A stretch of DNA of 64,000 bases, taken from Anadara kagoshimensis. Lineage: Eukaryota; Mollusca; Bivalvia; Arcoida; Arcidae. The stretch is taken from contig CM037868.1 of the NCBI GenBank assembly GCA_021292105.1, positions 30,598,821-30,662,820 of the forward strand, read 5' to 3'. Position 1 is the first letter of the stretch, and each line of letters begins with the position of its first letter. The translations under genes and the position numbers were made by a program. This document shows positions 35,301 to 50,300 of this stretch, in pieces. The notes below the pieces were generated by a model. The model did no database searches. It was given only the letters and a program-made list of their open reading frames with translations, and was not told where the DNA came from.

Positions 35301-38300
35301 CCAGTATTACCAGTATATCCTTGTGTGTGTGTTGATAACGTATTAGTCAATGTTACTGTATGGACAGGGGTTGTTGCTGCTGTTGTTGGCATTGTGTTGT
35401 CAGTTGTTACAGATGTGTGTGATAGAATCCCTTGTTTAGTGGTGGCTTTATAAGCATTTGTCATAACCTGTGTTGATGTCTTTGTGTTTGTTTCATGTAA
35501 ACCGTTTGTGGTTACCGGTGCTACTGAAATATTCAAATATTTAAACAACATTTACAACATTTTAATTATTTTTTTTTTAAATTTTGCTAACGCTGTTGAT
35601 TTAATTGTGAGTATAGAATGTGTCTAGTTACCTGTGACTACTATGAGAGTCAGTGTGTTTGTGGCCGTGAAGTAGGCTAAATTTTCATAGGAAATCCAAT
35701 GAGCTCACATCACATGAGCCTAGTCGTAACCGACTGTGTGCGCATCCGCAATTGTCACTTAGAATTTCCGTAGAAAGGAAAAATGTTGGTGTTATGCGGA
35801 CTTTACATGACTAAATGCCGATGTTTACACGAGAATGATGTCCTTGGTTACGTTTTACACATGCGCATCAGGACCCGCCATTTGTCTGGTTTTTCAAAAT
35901 GTAAAATCCCCATAGCGTCAACGTGCAGAAATATTCTACGCTAATTACCGATGCAAATACAGATTTCGTGTTATGACTAGGCACATAAATAAATATTAAT
36001 CTGTATTCAAATTTATTTGATTTTTAAAAATACAACGTCACTTGTCACTAACACACCGACTGTGATAGTTAATGAATAGCTTCAATAAAACCAGAGATGA
36101 CAATATTTTGTTAACACTTGTTTATGATATTTAAGGTATAAGTTGTGTTTATTGATTCATAACATAAAACTCGCTCTGCACATTTTATAATGCTCGTAAC
36201 GCGTTATGAAAAATGTATTTGAAAAGGATCATTTTCAGCGACGAAATTATGGTAATATTGAAGCCAGGAGGAGAGGTTAAAGTATAGAGAAAACCTTGTG
36301 AAAGGTGGAGATCGTTATGTTTAGGCTACTTAGAGGACATTTAAACTTATACTGTGGTGTTCAATAACATATGATAAGATTGGCACTTTGTCATTTGTTA
36401 AGGGTCATCTAAATAGGAAAATTCAAGTGAAAATCATTTGGTTGAAAAACGTGAAAGAGGGGTACAATTATGAAATTACCTACACGAGAGTGAACAGAAT
36501 ATTTATATTTATAAGTAAAAATAAAACAGGAATTGATTGATTATTTAAGAATTTTTTAAACATTTGTTGCATTTTTTATGGAAATTGTGCAAAAATACAC
36601 GTTTTGGGGGAAATTAGTTATAACCTTGTATAACGAATCAATTAAAAAACAAAAAGATATTAATATATTCAACGTCATAGAGCAGTGCAAAGGGGTCAGA
36701 GTTTGTTAAGGAAATACGAGGTTTTATGAAAACTCGTCAATTTACGGTCGAGGTTTTCTACGATTTATTTTCCTTTTAAAAATGCGTTTACCAGATTGAT
36801 ATTTTAAGAATTTGATGACCCTTAAAGGTAATATGGATTCAAAAAAATGTATATCGACACATTAGAGAATAATCGATAACAAGTCATTGCCAAGTAAGCA
36901 GTTTTAAATGTAGAAGCTATCACTAATTGCTCATTGGTATTTGAAAAATTGAACTGTCTAGTGAGAGCCAACCCCCCACCCCAACATTTTCCTCCTGACC
37001 TTGACTTTTGACTTTTTTTGGTATGCGCCACATCGTCTGATGTTGGATTATATTTGTGCCAAGTTTGATCAAAATTATCTATAGAAATGGAAGATATGGA
37101 GCGGGCACGTTATTGGGGCGGACAACGTGACGGGCAGACAGACAGGGTAATTCCTAACTTCGTTTATGGGTGGTATAAAAATTCCTATTCTTCTGATTGA
37201 TACACACACGCCCATTCTGCCTTACACACGACTGATTACCTAGCTAATTCAATAACTTAAATCATAAACGCATGTGCAATGTAAGGTTACTGGATGCAAT
37301 CATAGGTCAATGAACACTAAATTACGTACATGCGTGACATATCAGGAGTCCTGCTGCTTTTGTTGTTTTGTCTGTAGACGAATATTGTTTAAAGATCGTT
37401 ATGGAAACATGTGCGGTAGACTACTGTCGTTGTAAAGAAATGTTAACATACAGTACAGACCTGTCGAAGGTTTAACGCTAAGTTAACAAACTGGTACCGA
37501 ACTGACAGCTCACATCTCTACTTTTATCTCGACAGATTTTCGGCAGCTGTTAGCTATCTTTCTGCAGGTATTTGGCTACTAGTTATCCAAGTCTAGACCA
37601 CACAGCAGCCGAGTTTATTTTTTTCGTTAGCTCAGTGTTAAACTTTCGACAGGTCTGTACCTTTGGTAAAACCATACTAAAGTTCACGTTTATTGATATT
37701 TTTGAATACACTGTCAACAATAGAAACTATAAATGACGTTATAAAGCACACTTGTGTACGGTCGTTCCCTCAAATGTGTTTTCTGTAGGTGTAAATGTCT
37801 CGGTATAGGAATGTTAACATATATATGGAATGAATTAACAACCAACAATAGAAACTAAAAATGACGCTATAGGACATAAAGATGACAAAATACATTGTGT
37901 ACGGTCGTTCCCTAAAATGTGTTTTTTTTCTTTTGGTGTAAATATTGTTGTAAAGAAATGTTAACATATGTAAAATGTGCGTTATTTATGGAATGAATTA
38001 ACTGCCAACAATAGAAACTAAAAATGACGTTATAGGACATAAAGATGACAAAATACATTGTGTACGGTCGTTCCCTCAAATGTTTTTTTTTCTTTTGGTG
38101 TAAATATTGTTGTAAAGGAATGATAGCATATGTAAAATGTACATGGAATGATTAACTGCCAACAATAGAAACTATAAATGACGTTATAAAGCATAAAGAG
38201 GACAAAATACATTGTGTACGGTCGTTGCCTCAAATATTTTCTTTAGGTGTGAACATTGTTGTAAAGGAATGTTTTGTTGTTAACAAATGTAACATGGGCG

Positions 38301-41300
38301 TTTATTTATGGCATTAAGTGTCAATGGCAGAAACTGAAAATGACGTCATAAAAGGACACTGTTTACGTTCGTCTTCCTTTGTAATTTGTCTGTAGGTGTA
38401 AATGTCATTGTAAAGATTGTCATTATTCAGAAGATTCTCTGTATTTCCTTTTAATTTATTCAATCTATTAGAAATACACCTGTCATACCCAGATCCAAAT
38501 AACAAAGTAAACATTGTGAAACTGACATTTACGTTTATACGTCAACGGTTACCATGGAAACGAGTCCGGTTGCTCTCATACAGTCAAATTACACCCACAA
38601 TGGATAAGAAACTGTTTATTAATAAGTTTAAAAATAATTATTCTATGATTGTGACGTAAGTTTCATTCATAAAATCATTTATTTCAATGGAGGTAAAATC
38701 AACAGCCGAAGTGTTTCAATGGGCATTTTTGCTATTATGAAGTAAAATGCACTTTAAAGAAAGAAATCCAAATGTTTATTTCAATCCTTTTCACTTATGT
38801 CAAGTTTAATTTGAAATGATCAACATTTATATTACCCGTTGAATAATACACAAAGCCACCTCGCGATATATTCTTCCGCATGTGAACTCCGACAAGTGTA
38901 TCATTTCGACGATATATCACGGGATGTAAATGTTTATTATTTCTTACTTTTCCCCCCAATTGATTCAAAAGCAAAACATATTTTACATCTGTAATTTCAG
39001 TTTGGGTATTATACTAATAACTTAATTCATATTAAATCAGTGTAAAATTTTCAGCGTAAGACGGTCGTTTCGAAATAAGCGATTTTTCAAAAGACGAAAC
39101 TTTATAGAAACATTGAAAAGAAACACGTATTACCTGAAAACCCACATCCGGCGTCATTACAATATGATCTATGACAACACTCTAAACAAATCATTGTACC
39201 CACTGATTTCCGGTAGTGATTTTGATGGTGCTGAACTCTGTCACAGCGCTGAAAACAAAATTTTATTATGAATTACATTTTTGTTCAAGTAGTCAGACGA
39301 AAATACAGACATTTACAGGTTTTCATAAATAAAACTTTATGTGAAGTTAAATATGCGAGAACAAAACATACGTTTGATACTCATATGACGTCACGCAAAA
39401 AAAAATATGTTAGGAAAATCGACGGCAGAGCCTGTTTCAAATTTGACTGAATCTTACTTGATCCAGCGCCATTGATAAGCAGTACTGCTTCTGTTGACGT
39501 ATATGTTTATTAATTATTCTCTGAAAATTTTTGCTATTTCCGGATCCGGTGGTATTTGACCTCAAGAACTTAAAGTCAAACAACACTTACAGATCCTATA
39601 GTCAATGCCAAAACTTTAAAATCATTAAAATGTAACGTACAAGGTCAGAATGTAAGTTGTGCTCTGTAATGTATTAGATATTGTTCATGTTGTCTTTAAT
39701 TTCGTGTACACTAGTAATTTTGAAATCGTTTACGAGATAATACAGATAGTAAAAGTAACTTACATGCTTGGATTTACAACCACTTTTATACACAATTTCA
39801 CCCATTGTATTTTCGTACTTTTCTAAATAGCAGAGCTGAAATAATTGATAAATTATTTAATTGAATTTCATTTGTAATTCTTCTCAACTCATTTGTTTTA
39901 CAAGCAGTGTTTTCTCGGACATCAGACAGACACGGTATGTTTTATGAACGATGGGTTGATTGATTGAATGGGGTTTACGTTCCAGTCAAGAATACCTCAC
40001 TTATATCGAAACGTCACCAATTATAAGTAAAGTGACAGAAATTTTGACCTTTGAAGTGCACTAAGGGCAACGTGCAGGGAGGGTTATTTAACGTGTCGTG
40101 CGAAAGAACAGTCACTACCTATTTTTTAATTCTTTGTCAGACCCGGCAGGGGTTCGAACCCACGACCTCCCACATACGAAGCGAACGCTCCACCACTGAA
40201 CTAGTAGTGGTGTTTTTATGAACGATATTGAGTAGATATGAGAGAGGGAGAAAGAGATTACAGCACATCTCGTGCATTTCGCATTCTGAGAGAGAGAGAG
40301 AGAGAGTGATAGTGCAAACCTCGTGTATTCCGCATTGTATTTTGTGTTTACATGTATTCGGGTAAACCTCTGATGTACAGCTATAACACATATTTCCCAT
40401 GGTAACTAATGTAAATAGAAAAATAATCATATGTGTAATTACGAAAAACACTTATTTAGCAACAACTTACGTTATAATGTGCACGGAAAACGGACAGATA
40501 TTTATTGTTAGTCAATAAGATGCAAGCACATAAAAGGAATCAAGTGGCAATTTGAACAGTTTTGAAAAATGTCATTAAATAGCAAATTTACATTTCACCT
40601 TCAACTTAAATATCATTACAGCAAAGCTAAAGAATTATAGAGAATATTTTATATCATTAAAAACAAACATACCAGTCCATTTCAAAATTACAATACTGGA
40701 AACAAAGTAAAAACTTTGAAAACTATCCTTGCTACTTGAATTTGTGTTTGAAATCTATATAAATACAAACTGTATTACATATCCCAGGCTCACTTTATTC
40801 CGTAAGTAAATAGATTGGAAGAAAAGCTTATACAGATGTATATTACACGTATCATATACAAAACTGAATTTCAGATTCACATTCACAATATTGATGCGGG
40901 TATATTGTCTCCGTGTCCAGGGTTATCCTGGATATATTTGACGCCCAATTATTCCATGTTTTTTCACTCTCTGTTTTTATTGCACACATTACGGGTGTAG
41001 CTAGCTAGATAGAATGTCCTTGTCATTCCGGAACATTTAGTTTTAAAACCCTGGTAAAGTTTACGTATTTTAACTTAATTGTGCAGTTTTCAAAGTTGTT
41101 TCTGACTTTACCTGGCTTTTGTCTTTGTGAATAGGACACGAACCGGTATGCTCTTTTTCGATTTATCTTTACCTTTATAATTTTATGATTTAGAAATAAA
41201 CCGGTTTGTAAAAAACCCATCTATTCTTCACCTATACTTTATTCCGCATTTAGATTTGCAAAATCAAGTCTTCTCTTTATTTTTATATTTTAACAGGCGT

Positions 41301-44300
41301 ATACTACGTATACTCAATACAAAAGTTAGGGACCATTGTAAAATTTAAAATAACAATCCAAAACTGAACACAAAAAGTTTTTGTATTTTGTTCTGATTCT
41401 TTTCTTATTTCAAATGTTTTTATGAAGTAATTTTATTGTGCATGAAGTGTGAATGGAGATTTCTACAAAATTAAATAAGGTTTTTGATGTGGTCCTTAAC
41501 ATTTTTTTGTTGAGTATATATACGATACCAAACTGATCTGAAGATTATTACTACAAGGATTGAGAGATAATCAAACCACCAATGTGATTACTCCTGTCAT
41601 GTACTACTTTTGAATGCAATATTTTATATAAAAAACATGAAAAGTAGTATATGACTTCTCCGTAACAAAAAATATTACCTGTTGTTGCTTGTTGTGTGGC
41701 TGTGGATACTTTGGATGGGAGCATAGACGTAGAAGCTGTCGATTTTGGCATAAAAGTTGACGACTGGTGTGTCCGGTTTGGTGTTGTATGGGTTGATTGG
41801 TGACTGGAAACTGTTGTTGCTTTCGATTGTATTGGTGTGTGGTTGTGGGTGTGGTGAACAGCGTGTGCCATTGTAGTTGTTGAACGAATGGAACTATTGG
41901 AATTTTGTATTTGTGTGGCTTAAACAGAATAAAAATATATTTGTGGCGGAAAACAGACACAAAAAACACAACAAAGTTAACGACCAATATAACCAAGAAC
42001 AAAAACTAAAACAAGCAATAGAAACAAATGATTAAATAATGACAAATACAACCAGCACAACCAAGAATAAAAACAAAACATAAATTAATAATAACTTAGA
42101 ACACAGTAACAGCACAAGTTAATGACAAACAAATACAACAGAAACAATCATTTCAACCAAGAACACAAGGCAGGTTTATGATAAAACATCTAACAAAACC
42201 AAAAAAAAGGACAAGTGTATGATAAAACATCCAACACAACCAAGAACAATACAAGCTAAGACCAAATGGAACAAGTAGGTACTATCATACAAGTTTCTGA
42301 TTTTTTCCATACTTGTAACATGTGTAAATCTTTTTGAGGGGCATCTGAAAATGTAAAAAAACATAGGGGGTCCCCTTTTTACTTTTTTAGCAATAAAGCA
42401 TCAAAAATGTAACAAATCTAAAATTTTTAACATAGGCTTAATAGGAAAATGCAATTTTTTAGGCTCTTGAAAATTGGGAAAAGTGTAGAAAAAATAACAG
42501 TTTGTTTTTCAAGTTTTTATAAAACTAACATAATGTAGTTCAAAATTTTAATTTTCTGAAAATGTAAAGAATTACATTTCTTCCATATCTGCCCATGTGC
42601 GATAAGTAGTTTTGCCATGTGAGATACGCGTATCAATATTTAATTCCAGGATTAAAAAATAATTAACATTGTTTTCTAGTTAATATATTCTGTATAAACT
42701 AAAATTAGGTACATTCTTTCCGATTGTTATATTTATTTTGTTATAGAACGTTGAATAACAAAGTTAGATTTTATTAACATGGCGTCGATGTCTTTGTAAA
42801 ACACATCTGAATCCAAAATGTGACATAAAATGGAAGAAAATTTATCCATTATGAGTTTATCCATGAGGGATAGGGAAATCTCAACCTCGAGGTTTAACAT
42901 TTCTGGTCAGTGTAATGTGCAAGGTCAGGATGTACAAAATGTATGTTGTGTTCTGTAATGCACTGGGTATTGTTCATGTTGTCGACAACCTTGTCTCTGC
43001 CTGAAATGTTCAATCCCCGGTTGAGATTTTTCTATCCTCCATGAATACTCATATGGATTCTTATAATCTCCTCTTGTTTGATTTTTCGGTATGAAACTTC
43101 AAGAATGTGATCTGATACGATATTTTAAACAAAGTAAGCAACAACAGCCAGGTTTTTGACGACATTGCAAAAAGATTGACAAATGCCATCGTTTCGTGAA
43201 CTATGAGTGTTGTGTTTGTGCTTCTCGCTGTTATTGTAAATATATTATTTTTCATCATTTGTATACAAATTACTTTATCGATTAAATTATTTTCTATTCC
43301 TAGTCACTATAGAATAATAACTGCCGTGGACATAATAATATTGAGAAACATTATTACTTCGATTAGTAGCCTTATCAAAGCCTTATCATCCGAAATAAGA
43401 GTCAATGATGAAACTTAAAAAAAAAAAAAGACGAGCCAGTAAGAGTCAGAGAAATGGCATGAAAAAGGTATTGAACTATTGAGACAAAATCTTGACTGCA
43501 GTGAAAAAAATCGCCATTATTCAAAACATATTACGTGACTAGAGAAATTGATTGAATACAACCAAACTCGAAAATATGTCACTCAAAAATTCCTTGCGTC
43601 ATTCAAATAACATTCCTTATTTCAGTATGAATTTTTTATGAAGTCACTGCAAGTATATTTTAACAGTCAAAATGTATGAACAATATGAAAATCTGAAATA
43701 GTTTTGAAAATCAAAACAATAATGAAGATGTCATCAATTAAATTTTTTAGAAAAAGTCTTTTTCAAATGCAAAACTTTAGGGAATCATTGATATCTGTTG
43801 AATTTATTCGTTAACCGTATTTAAGGTGATTTTCTGATATATTGATATATATTTTAATTGACAAGTATAATGTATTTTATTCTCTGTAAGTTATTTATCA
43901 AGATTTTTTACAGTTACAATAGGTTACTACTTAGAATAAGATGTGTACGCACAGTGCGTAAATTCAGCGTCCATTTGTACCACTTAGCCTTAATGATAAA
44001 ACATGCAAGAAAACAACACAAATTGCTGATGAAACAAACCACTCGAGCAAGAACACAACACAATAAAAGTTAACAACAGAAACAGACAACGCAACCAAGT
44101 ACATAAAACACGTGACAAGATAAGAATACTGATTGCACATATACAAACTATTTGTACACGAGAAAAACGATTTTACTTTTTTCGTACAGGGGTAGAGGGG
44201 TAAGACTTTGTACAACGAAGCAGACTGCTTGCAAAAAAGTTAATTCAGGGATATTGCAAGCCTTGGCTTACCAAGGCCTTAAAAAGTTTTATGGCTGTCA

Positions 44301-47300
44301 TCACAGCATTGTTGATAAGTTTGACGTCTCGGTGTCCAGGATTGCCCTGAATATATTTTTGTCTCATATTTCCATGTTCCTTTCACACAATTTTGATTAC
44401 ACACGTTGCGGATGTAGCTAGCTAAACAGAAGGTGCTTACCCGATCTTATTTCCCTGGTGGACGTTCACGTGTCTAACCTGACTTGTTTTTACTTACTTT
44501 GCTTTGGATTGTAATTTGGATATAGATTAGTATGTTTGTTTTTATATAATATCAGTATTGTTTTCTGTGTCAATTTAGTCATTTTGTTTGCGTTTGAAAA
44601 TTTTCCATTCATTTAAAGTTGGTGCTCATGGGTGGGTCGGTGTATGGAGTGGGAGAAATTGTAGAATTAATATGACCACACTCATTGAAAGGGTGTAGAC
44701 AATTAGGGAAATGCAAAAAAAGTTTGCATAAAAATTGCAACAATCTATCACTAGTTAGTGTTCTAAAGGAATTAAAATATAATGAATATTTGTGAGTGTG
44801 ATACGTAATTCAGCACTTTAAATCACTCTAGGCTAATAAACTGATAATGGATAAAAAGGAGACAAAAGTTGATAGATTCATTGATTGGGTTGAAGACTGT
44901 TTCACATATATCGATACGTCACCAGCTATAGGTAAAGTGGCAGAGATTTTTACTTTTGCAGTGTGATCAGGGAATTAAAACGGAATATAAAAGAAATTAA
45001 GAAGTATATTATTAATAATACGTTTTTCAAAGCACTTTGGATACGTTCATTACGGAATTAAGTGTTTTTTGTTTCATTTGTGATTTACCTTTGTAGCCAC
45101 ATCCTGCTCCGTTACAATAAGAACCGGTACAGCATTCAGCACACAATGTTACATCTGTCAAGTCACGAAGTTTAGTATTCCTCTTTCGCTTAATGTTCAC
45201 ACATTTCTTAAAAAACAGAAAGCAAGAAAAAAGAAATAAAAGGTTGATTTTGTTTGATTTTAATATAAATATGTTTTTTATGGACAATAAGTCACGATTC
45301 TCATATTTGCGTTAATAAAATAAAATAAACGTGCATTTCTGTCTTAACAATTAGCAGGATTTATTTTCTTCTGGGAATAGGATCTAGAACCATTTAACTC
45401 TATTGACGTATACTGAGTTAAAGCTCGAATGCAAGTATAGTAGCCGACCTCAAACTAATTGTTTACAAGAAAACATTGTTTGCGATGAAAAAACATATCT
45501 GCATTTACACGGATAATTAAAACAAACACAAATATCCTTGTTCATGTCTTAACCAATATTCCAAAAGCCAAACACGATCCGCGTCCAAACCACAATCCAA
45601 AAAGTCAAACATTGGAGATTTACAAGATCTACCAGAGTTTGTGGACTTTTTTATTTATTTTTTGTTTTGGTCGTGTTCTGTCGAGTGTAGCTTAATGAAA
45701 ACGACGAATGACCATTACGAGTTATGTCGAGGTTTGCCAATTATTTATGTACTTACATACTTGTCTTTACAACCACTACGATACATCACTGTACCTAATG
45801 TATTTTCATATTTCTCCAAATAACATAGCTGAATAAAAAAAGAAATACGCATTACTACTAAGTAATTAGTAAAACTTGGATAATGGACTGAACCTTGAAT
45901 TAAGTTTGGAGTTATCAAGACATTGATTTCCCATGCGAAATGCGTAAATGTATGAACTTTAGCACTGATAATGGCGCAAGTTGTAATTTAGACAATTTCA
46001 CCTGCACTTTTTGGGTAAACCATACGAGATATATTATCTCCTCTTGTGTATTATGATCGTGTTTATTTTAGTGGTGGATTTAAATTCGCGGTACTGTCTT
46101 ATTATGAAAATAGCTAAACTGGTACTTCGCTGAAATTAATACGTGCAAAATAAGAAGTTAAGGAAATCCCATGGAAACCAATGTTTTTAAAAACCCGGTC
46201 ACTGATGGCGAAGTTGTCAGATTTGCGATGGTGGAAACAGTGAAATCTACGTATGAAGAGGCAAACTTACAAACTTTCTCACACTAAGATAACTCCGCAT
46301 GAAATTCGATTATATTCGATGAGAGGCAATGTAAGACCGCGATTTAGACCATACTGCCTCCGCATGAATGCCAATTTTGTGGCGCCACAAATTGCAAAAT
46401 GCAAAGTTATCACCAGTTATTCATTTTTAGAAACAAAAAATGTTGTCCTTTGGCAAAAAAAAAAAAAAAAAAAAAAAAAAAAGAAAAAAATGACATTGAG
46501 ACCAAAGAATATGTTCAAGAACAGGTATACATTTTTTCTACAACAAATGATGATATGAAACATCTTTTTACGGTAGAAATTTAAATACACTTACCACAAT
46601 CATATTGTACCCAATTCTATAATATTTTAGTATTTTCAATACAGAATGGATTTTTTGGGTTTTTCCGAAAGTGCTTTGTAATCACATAAAACTAAGTTTT
46701 ATAACCCCTTTTTAGTAGTTTCTTATCATTTAGTTCATATTTGAAGAAATCAGTTTTTTAAAATTTCATTTGTTTTTCCACTCGCAGTTCTATAGAACTA
46801 AAATCTTCACATTTTATCAAATATGCTTTTTAAGAATTGAATTGCACTTTTTACGTTGTATCGGGGTGTAACAACGTGAAAATTATGACAAATTGTGTAA
46901 AACCGCGTAGCTTACGCATAATTTGTCATAATTTTTACGTTGTTACACCCCGTAAAAAGTGCAATTCAATTCTTATAATTACAAACCCAAAATTTAACAA
47001 TTTTTTAAGCTGACCTACATATCTGAACTGATCAGTTGATTTTCAGAAAATCGACGTTACAAGGCTGAATTGCGTAGTGATACAATAAATGACATCTTTA
47101 TTAAACCATAAAATATCCGATAAAAAGCTGAAATAGTTTTGAATTTATATCTTTTTATTCATTTTTTAGTTTTTTTCAGTCAACATATAACTTATGTTAC
47201 ATTTAAATTCATTGACAAAAAGGGATTATATTATGTCTCGCAATCATGAAAACAAACAACACTTTGTACAACGTCATACGTGACGGCCAAACGTTTGTAA

Positions 47301-50300
47301 GACAGGCGTGTTTACATTTTGATTTTACCCATAACATAAGAAAAACTGCATTGGTTGAATGAACAGTGTGTTAAATCCTGAAACCAACTATAGTCATGGA
47401 ATTAATGTTTTTTTGGATGAAACAATGTTTTACCACCCTGGAATGGATGCGAGATTAGGGATTCTGTCACCGGTGGTAGCTGTATGGGCTAATCAGGAAC
47501 ATTTGGAGAAGGTAAACAAGCGGTACGGGCGAATTTTAGGTTGGAATATAGATCTAGTATGTTATCAATTTTATTAGATTATTATTGGCAGACCTACGAC
47601 TGTTATTATCATCAAGATCCAGTTCAGAATCAACCATCTGACTTATCTACACACTGGCATTGCATTCCTCAAAATATTTATCCTGATCCCCGGCTATACA
47701 TTGTCTTGGGGAAATAAAATGTGTTTGCTTTCAAAAAGGATGCGTATGTGATGAATTTTTAACAAAACACCCCGCACTGAGGTTTGGCATCCGAGAATAC
47801 CATGGTGCGTGTCAAATTGCTTATACTTACGCCTAAAGACACACAAAATGCTCGGTGACGATTAAATGTAAATTATTAAAAATATCGGTGAAAATTAATC
47901 AGAACATGTTTGAATTAATTTTTCAAAATTTTAATTTATAAAAAATCGAAGTATTTTAATGTTTCTATGTGAAATCGTTCCCGATCTCCCCGTTTGTTTA
48001 CAATCTTGAAATGGCTGTTCAGAGATGGGTAATCCCCGAAACAGGCCCAAAGTAGTTCCGGTAGAAAACGTTGTTATTGGAAAATAACACCGTGTTTTTG
48101 CAAGACGTCAACCAATGAAAATACTCTAAATTGTGTAATAACGTGAAGTTTGTAATTATTTGAAAATGTTCTATATAGTAGATAACAATAATCGTTTGAC
48201 AAATATTAGCTCACAAAACATAAAATACTAAGACTGTCAAAACTTGTTTAACAAACGTTATATAAGGAGCCTCCAAACTTTGGGGTTGAACCTGTCAAAT
48301 ATTTTAGATGTTTTATTTTAAGTTTTAATCATAATTATTTACCTCATGCGTTCCACATTGCTGCGTTTTGGTACACGTGTCCGGATAGACTTCCGCATGA
48401 CATATAAAGCAGGCCGGTCCTGTAAAATACAGTGACATCTGTATCAATGTTATAGTCCAGTTCAAACAGATTTTAAGTTTATTTAAGGTTCGGCTATTAG
48501 TTTTCAAGTCTCTGTTGTCATGGTAAATAAACTACATCTTAGAGTTAGAAAACATCACAAGAAATACATACAGGGAAATATATTAGCGGTGTGTAAAGCA
48601 AAATATCTACAAAGTCCCTAATTATAAGCCACTATATGATTTTGTTACAACATATCTTTAACTGTTTATATCATTACACCAATTAAAGAATTAGAAAATG
48701 ATCAAACATACGTTATATGACTTTTTTTGAAAATCAGACAATATAAGGATATGTGAATCGGGAAGTGCAAAACTAACAAGTAAATTTTAAAGTTTTAAGG
48801 ATAACTTAAAATTACGTCATACGAAATTAAATTTTATAAAATAAGCTACAGAAAGTTTTATGCTCCTTTTATTCCTAACACTGATTTGACATTAGGCAGT
48901 GTAGCTATCAAGTCAAAAAGTGCTTACCGTTCCGGAACACCTAGTGTTACTTCCCACGCACTTTAACTTAATTTGCCAGTTCTGGATTGGACATTGACTG
49001 GTATATTTGTCTTTGTATTTTACTGCGCTTGTTGGAATGTAATTTGGCAATGAACTGGCATGTTTGTGTTGGATAAGAAACTAATACAAACCGTCTTGCA
49101 TCTTTCAAGCTTTCTTTATTCAGCAATTTACTTTGGAGTTTAATCTGTATTTTGTGGCATTAGTTCATGACATATATCATTTATTTAACGGATTCTGAGA
49201 TCAAGACACGTTGAACTACCGATGTGGTTGTACCTGAAACAAATATTATTACCTGCTGTTCCTTGTTGTGTGGCTGTGGATACTTTGGATGGGAGCATGG
49301 TTGTAGCAGTCGTCGATTTTGACATAAAAGTTGACGACTGGTGTGTCCGGTGTGGTGTTGTGTGGGTCAATTGGTGACTGTGATGGATAGCGTTCATTGA
49401 AGTTGTTGAACGAATAGAAATATTGGAATTTTGTATGTGTGGGGCTTAAATAGAAAAACAAATTGTAACGGAAAAAAGCACTTGGCAACAGACGTCGCGA
49501 CCAGGAGTACAAGTTAATGACACAAATAATCTATACAACCAAGAACACAAAATAAAACAAGCAGCAGACACAGATGGTTAAATGATACACAAAACAATAC
49601 AAGCTAAAGCTATGCGGTACAAATAGGCACTATAACACAAGTGTCTGATTTTTTCCATACTTGTAAATCTTTTTCAGGAGGATGTAAATATATAAAAAAT
49701 AAAGGGGTTCCTTTTTTCTTCTTTAGCTGCAAAGTGTAAAATAATGTAAAAAAGAATGTTGAAATTCTAACATAGGCTAAAAAGGAAACGGAAAGGACTA
49801 TTGGGAAAAGTGTAGAAAAATAAAGTTTATCCTACAAATTTTTTTAAAAACACTTTTAAAATTTAACTTTTCTGAAAATGTAATCAAAAACATATGCCCC
49901 TGCTTGATTTCCTTCGGTATGAAACTTCAAAGACGTAATCTGGTGCGATATTTTGAACAAAATTAGCAATAACGTCATGATTTTTGACGACATTGCAAAA
50001 GGATCGACAAACTAGCAACCTCGAACGTCATCCTGTCGTAAACTAAGTGTGTTTTGTTTGCGTTTCTCTCTGTTATAGTAAATAAATTAATTTTATGATT
50101 TGAATACAAATTATTTTATTGATTAGATTATTTTTTATTCCTAGTCACTATAGAATGATAATTGTTATGGAAATAATGATATTTTAGAACATTATAAAAC
50201 ATCCAAGAAAACAACACAAATTAATAATGAAACAACCCACTCGAGCAAGAACACAATACATTACAAGTTAACAACAGAAACAATCAACACAACCAAGAAC

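Noticed and set aside
43203-43418. Hydrophobic plus-strand frame of 71 residues
   Set aside because: Its counterpart in the duplicated intron (about 50050) is broken by stops, so there is no sign of coding constraint.
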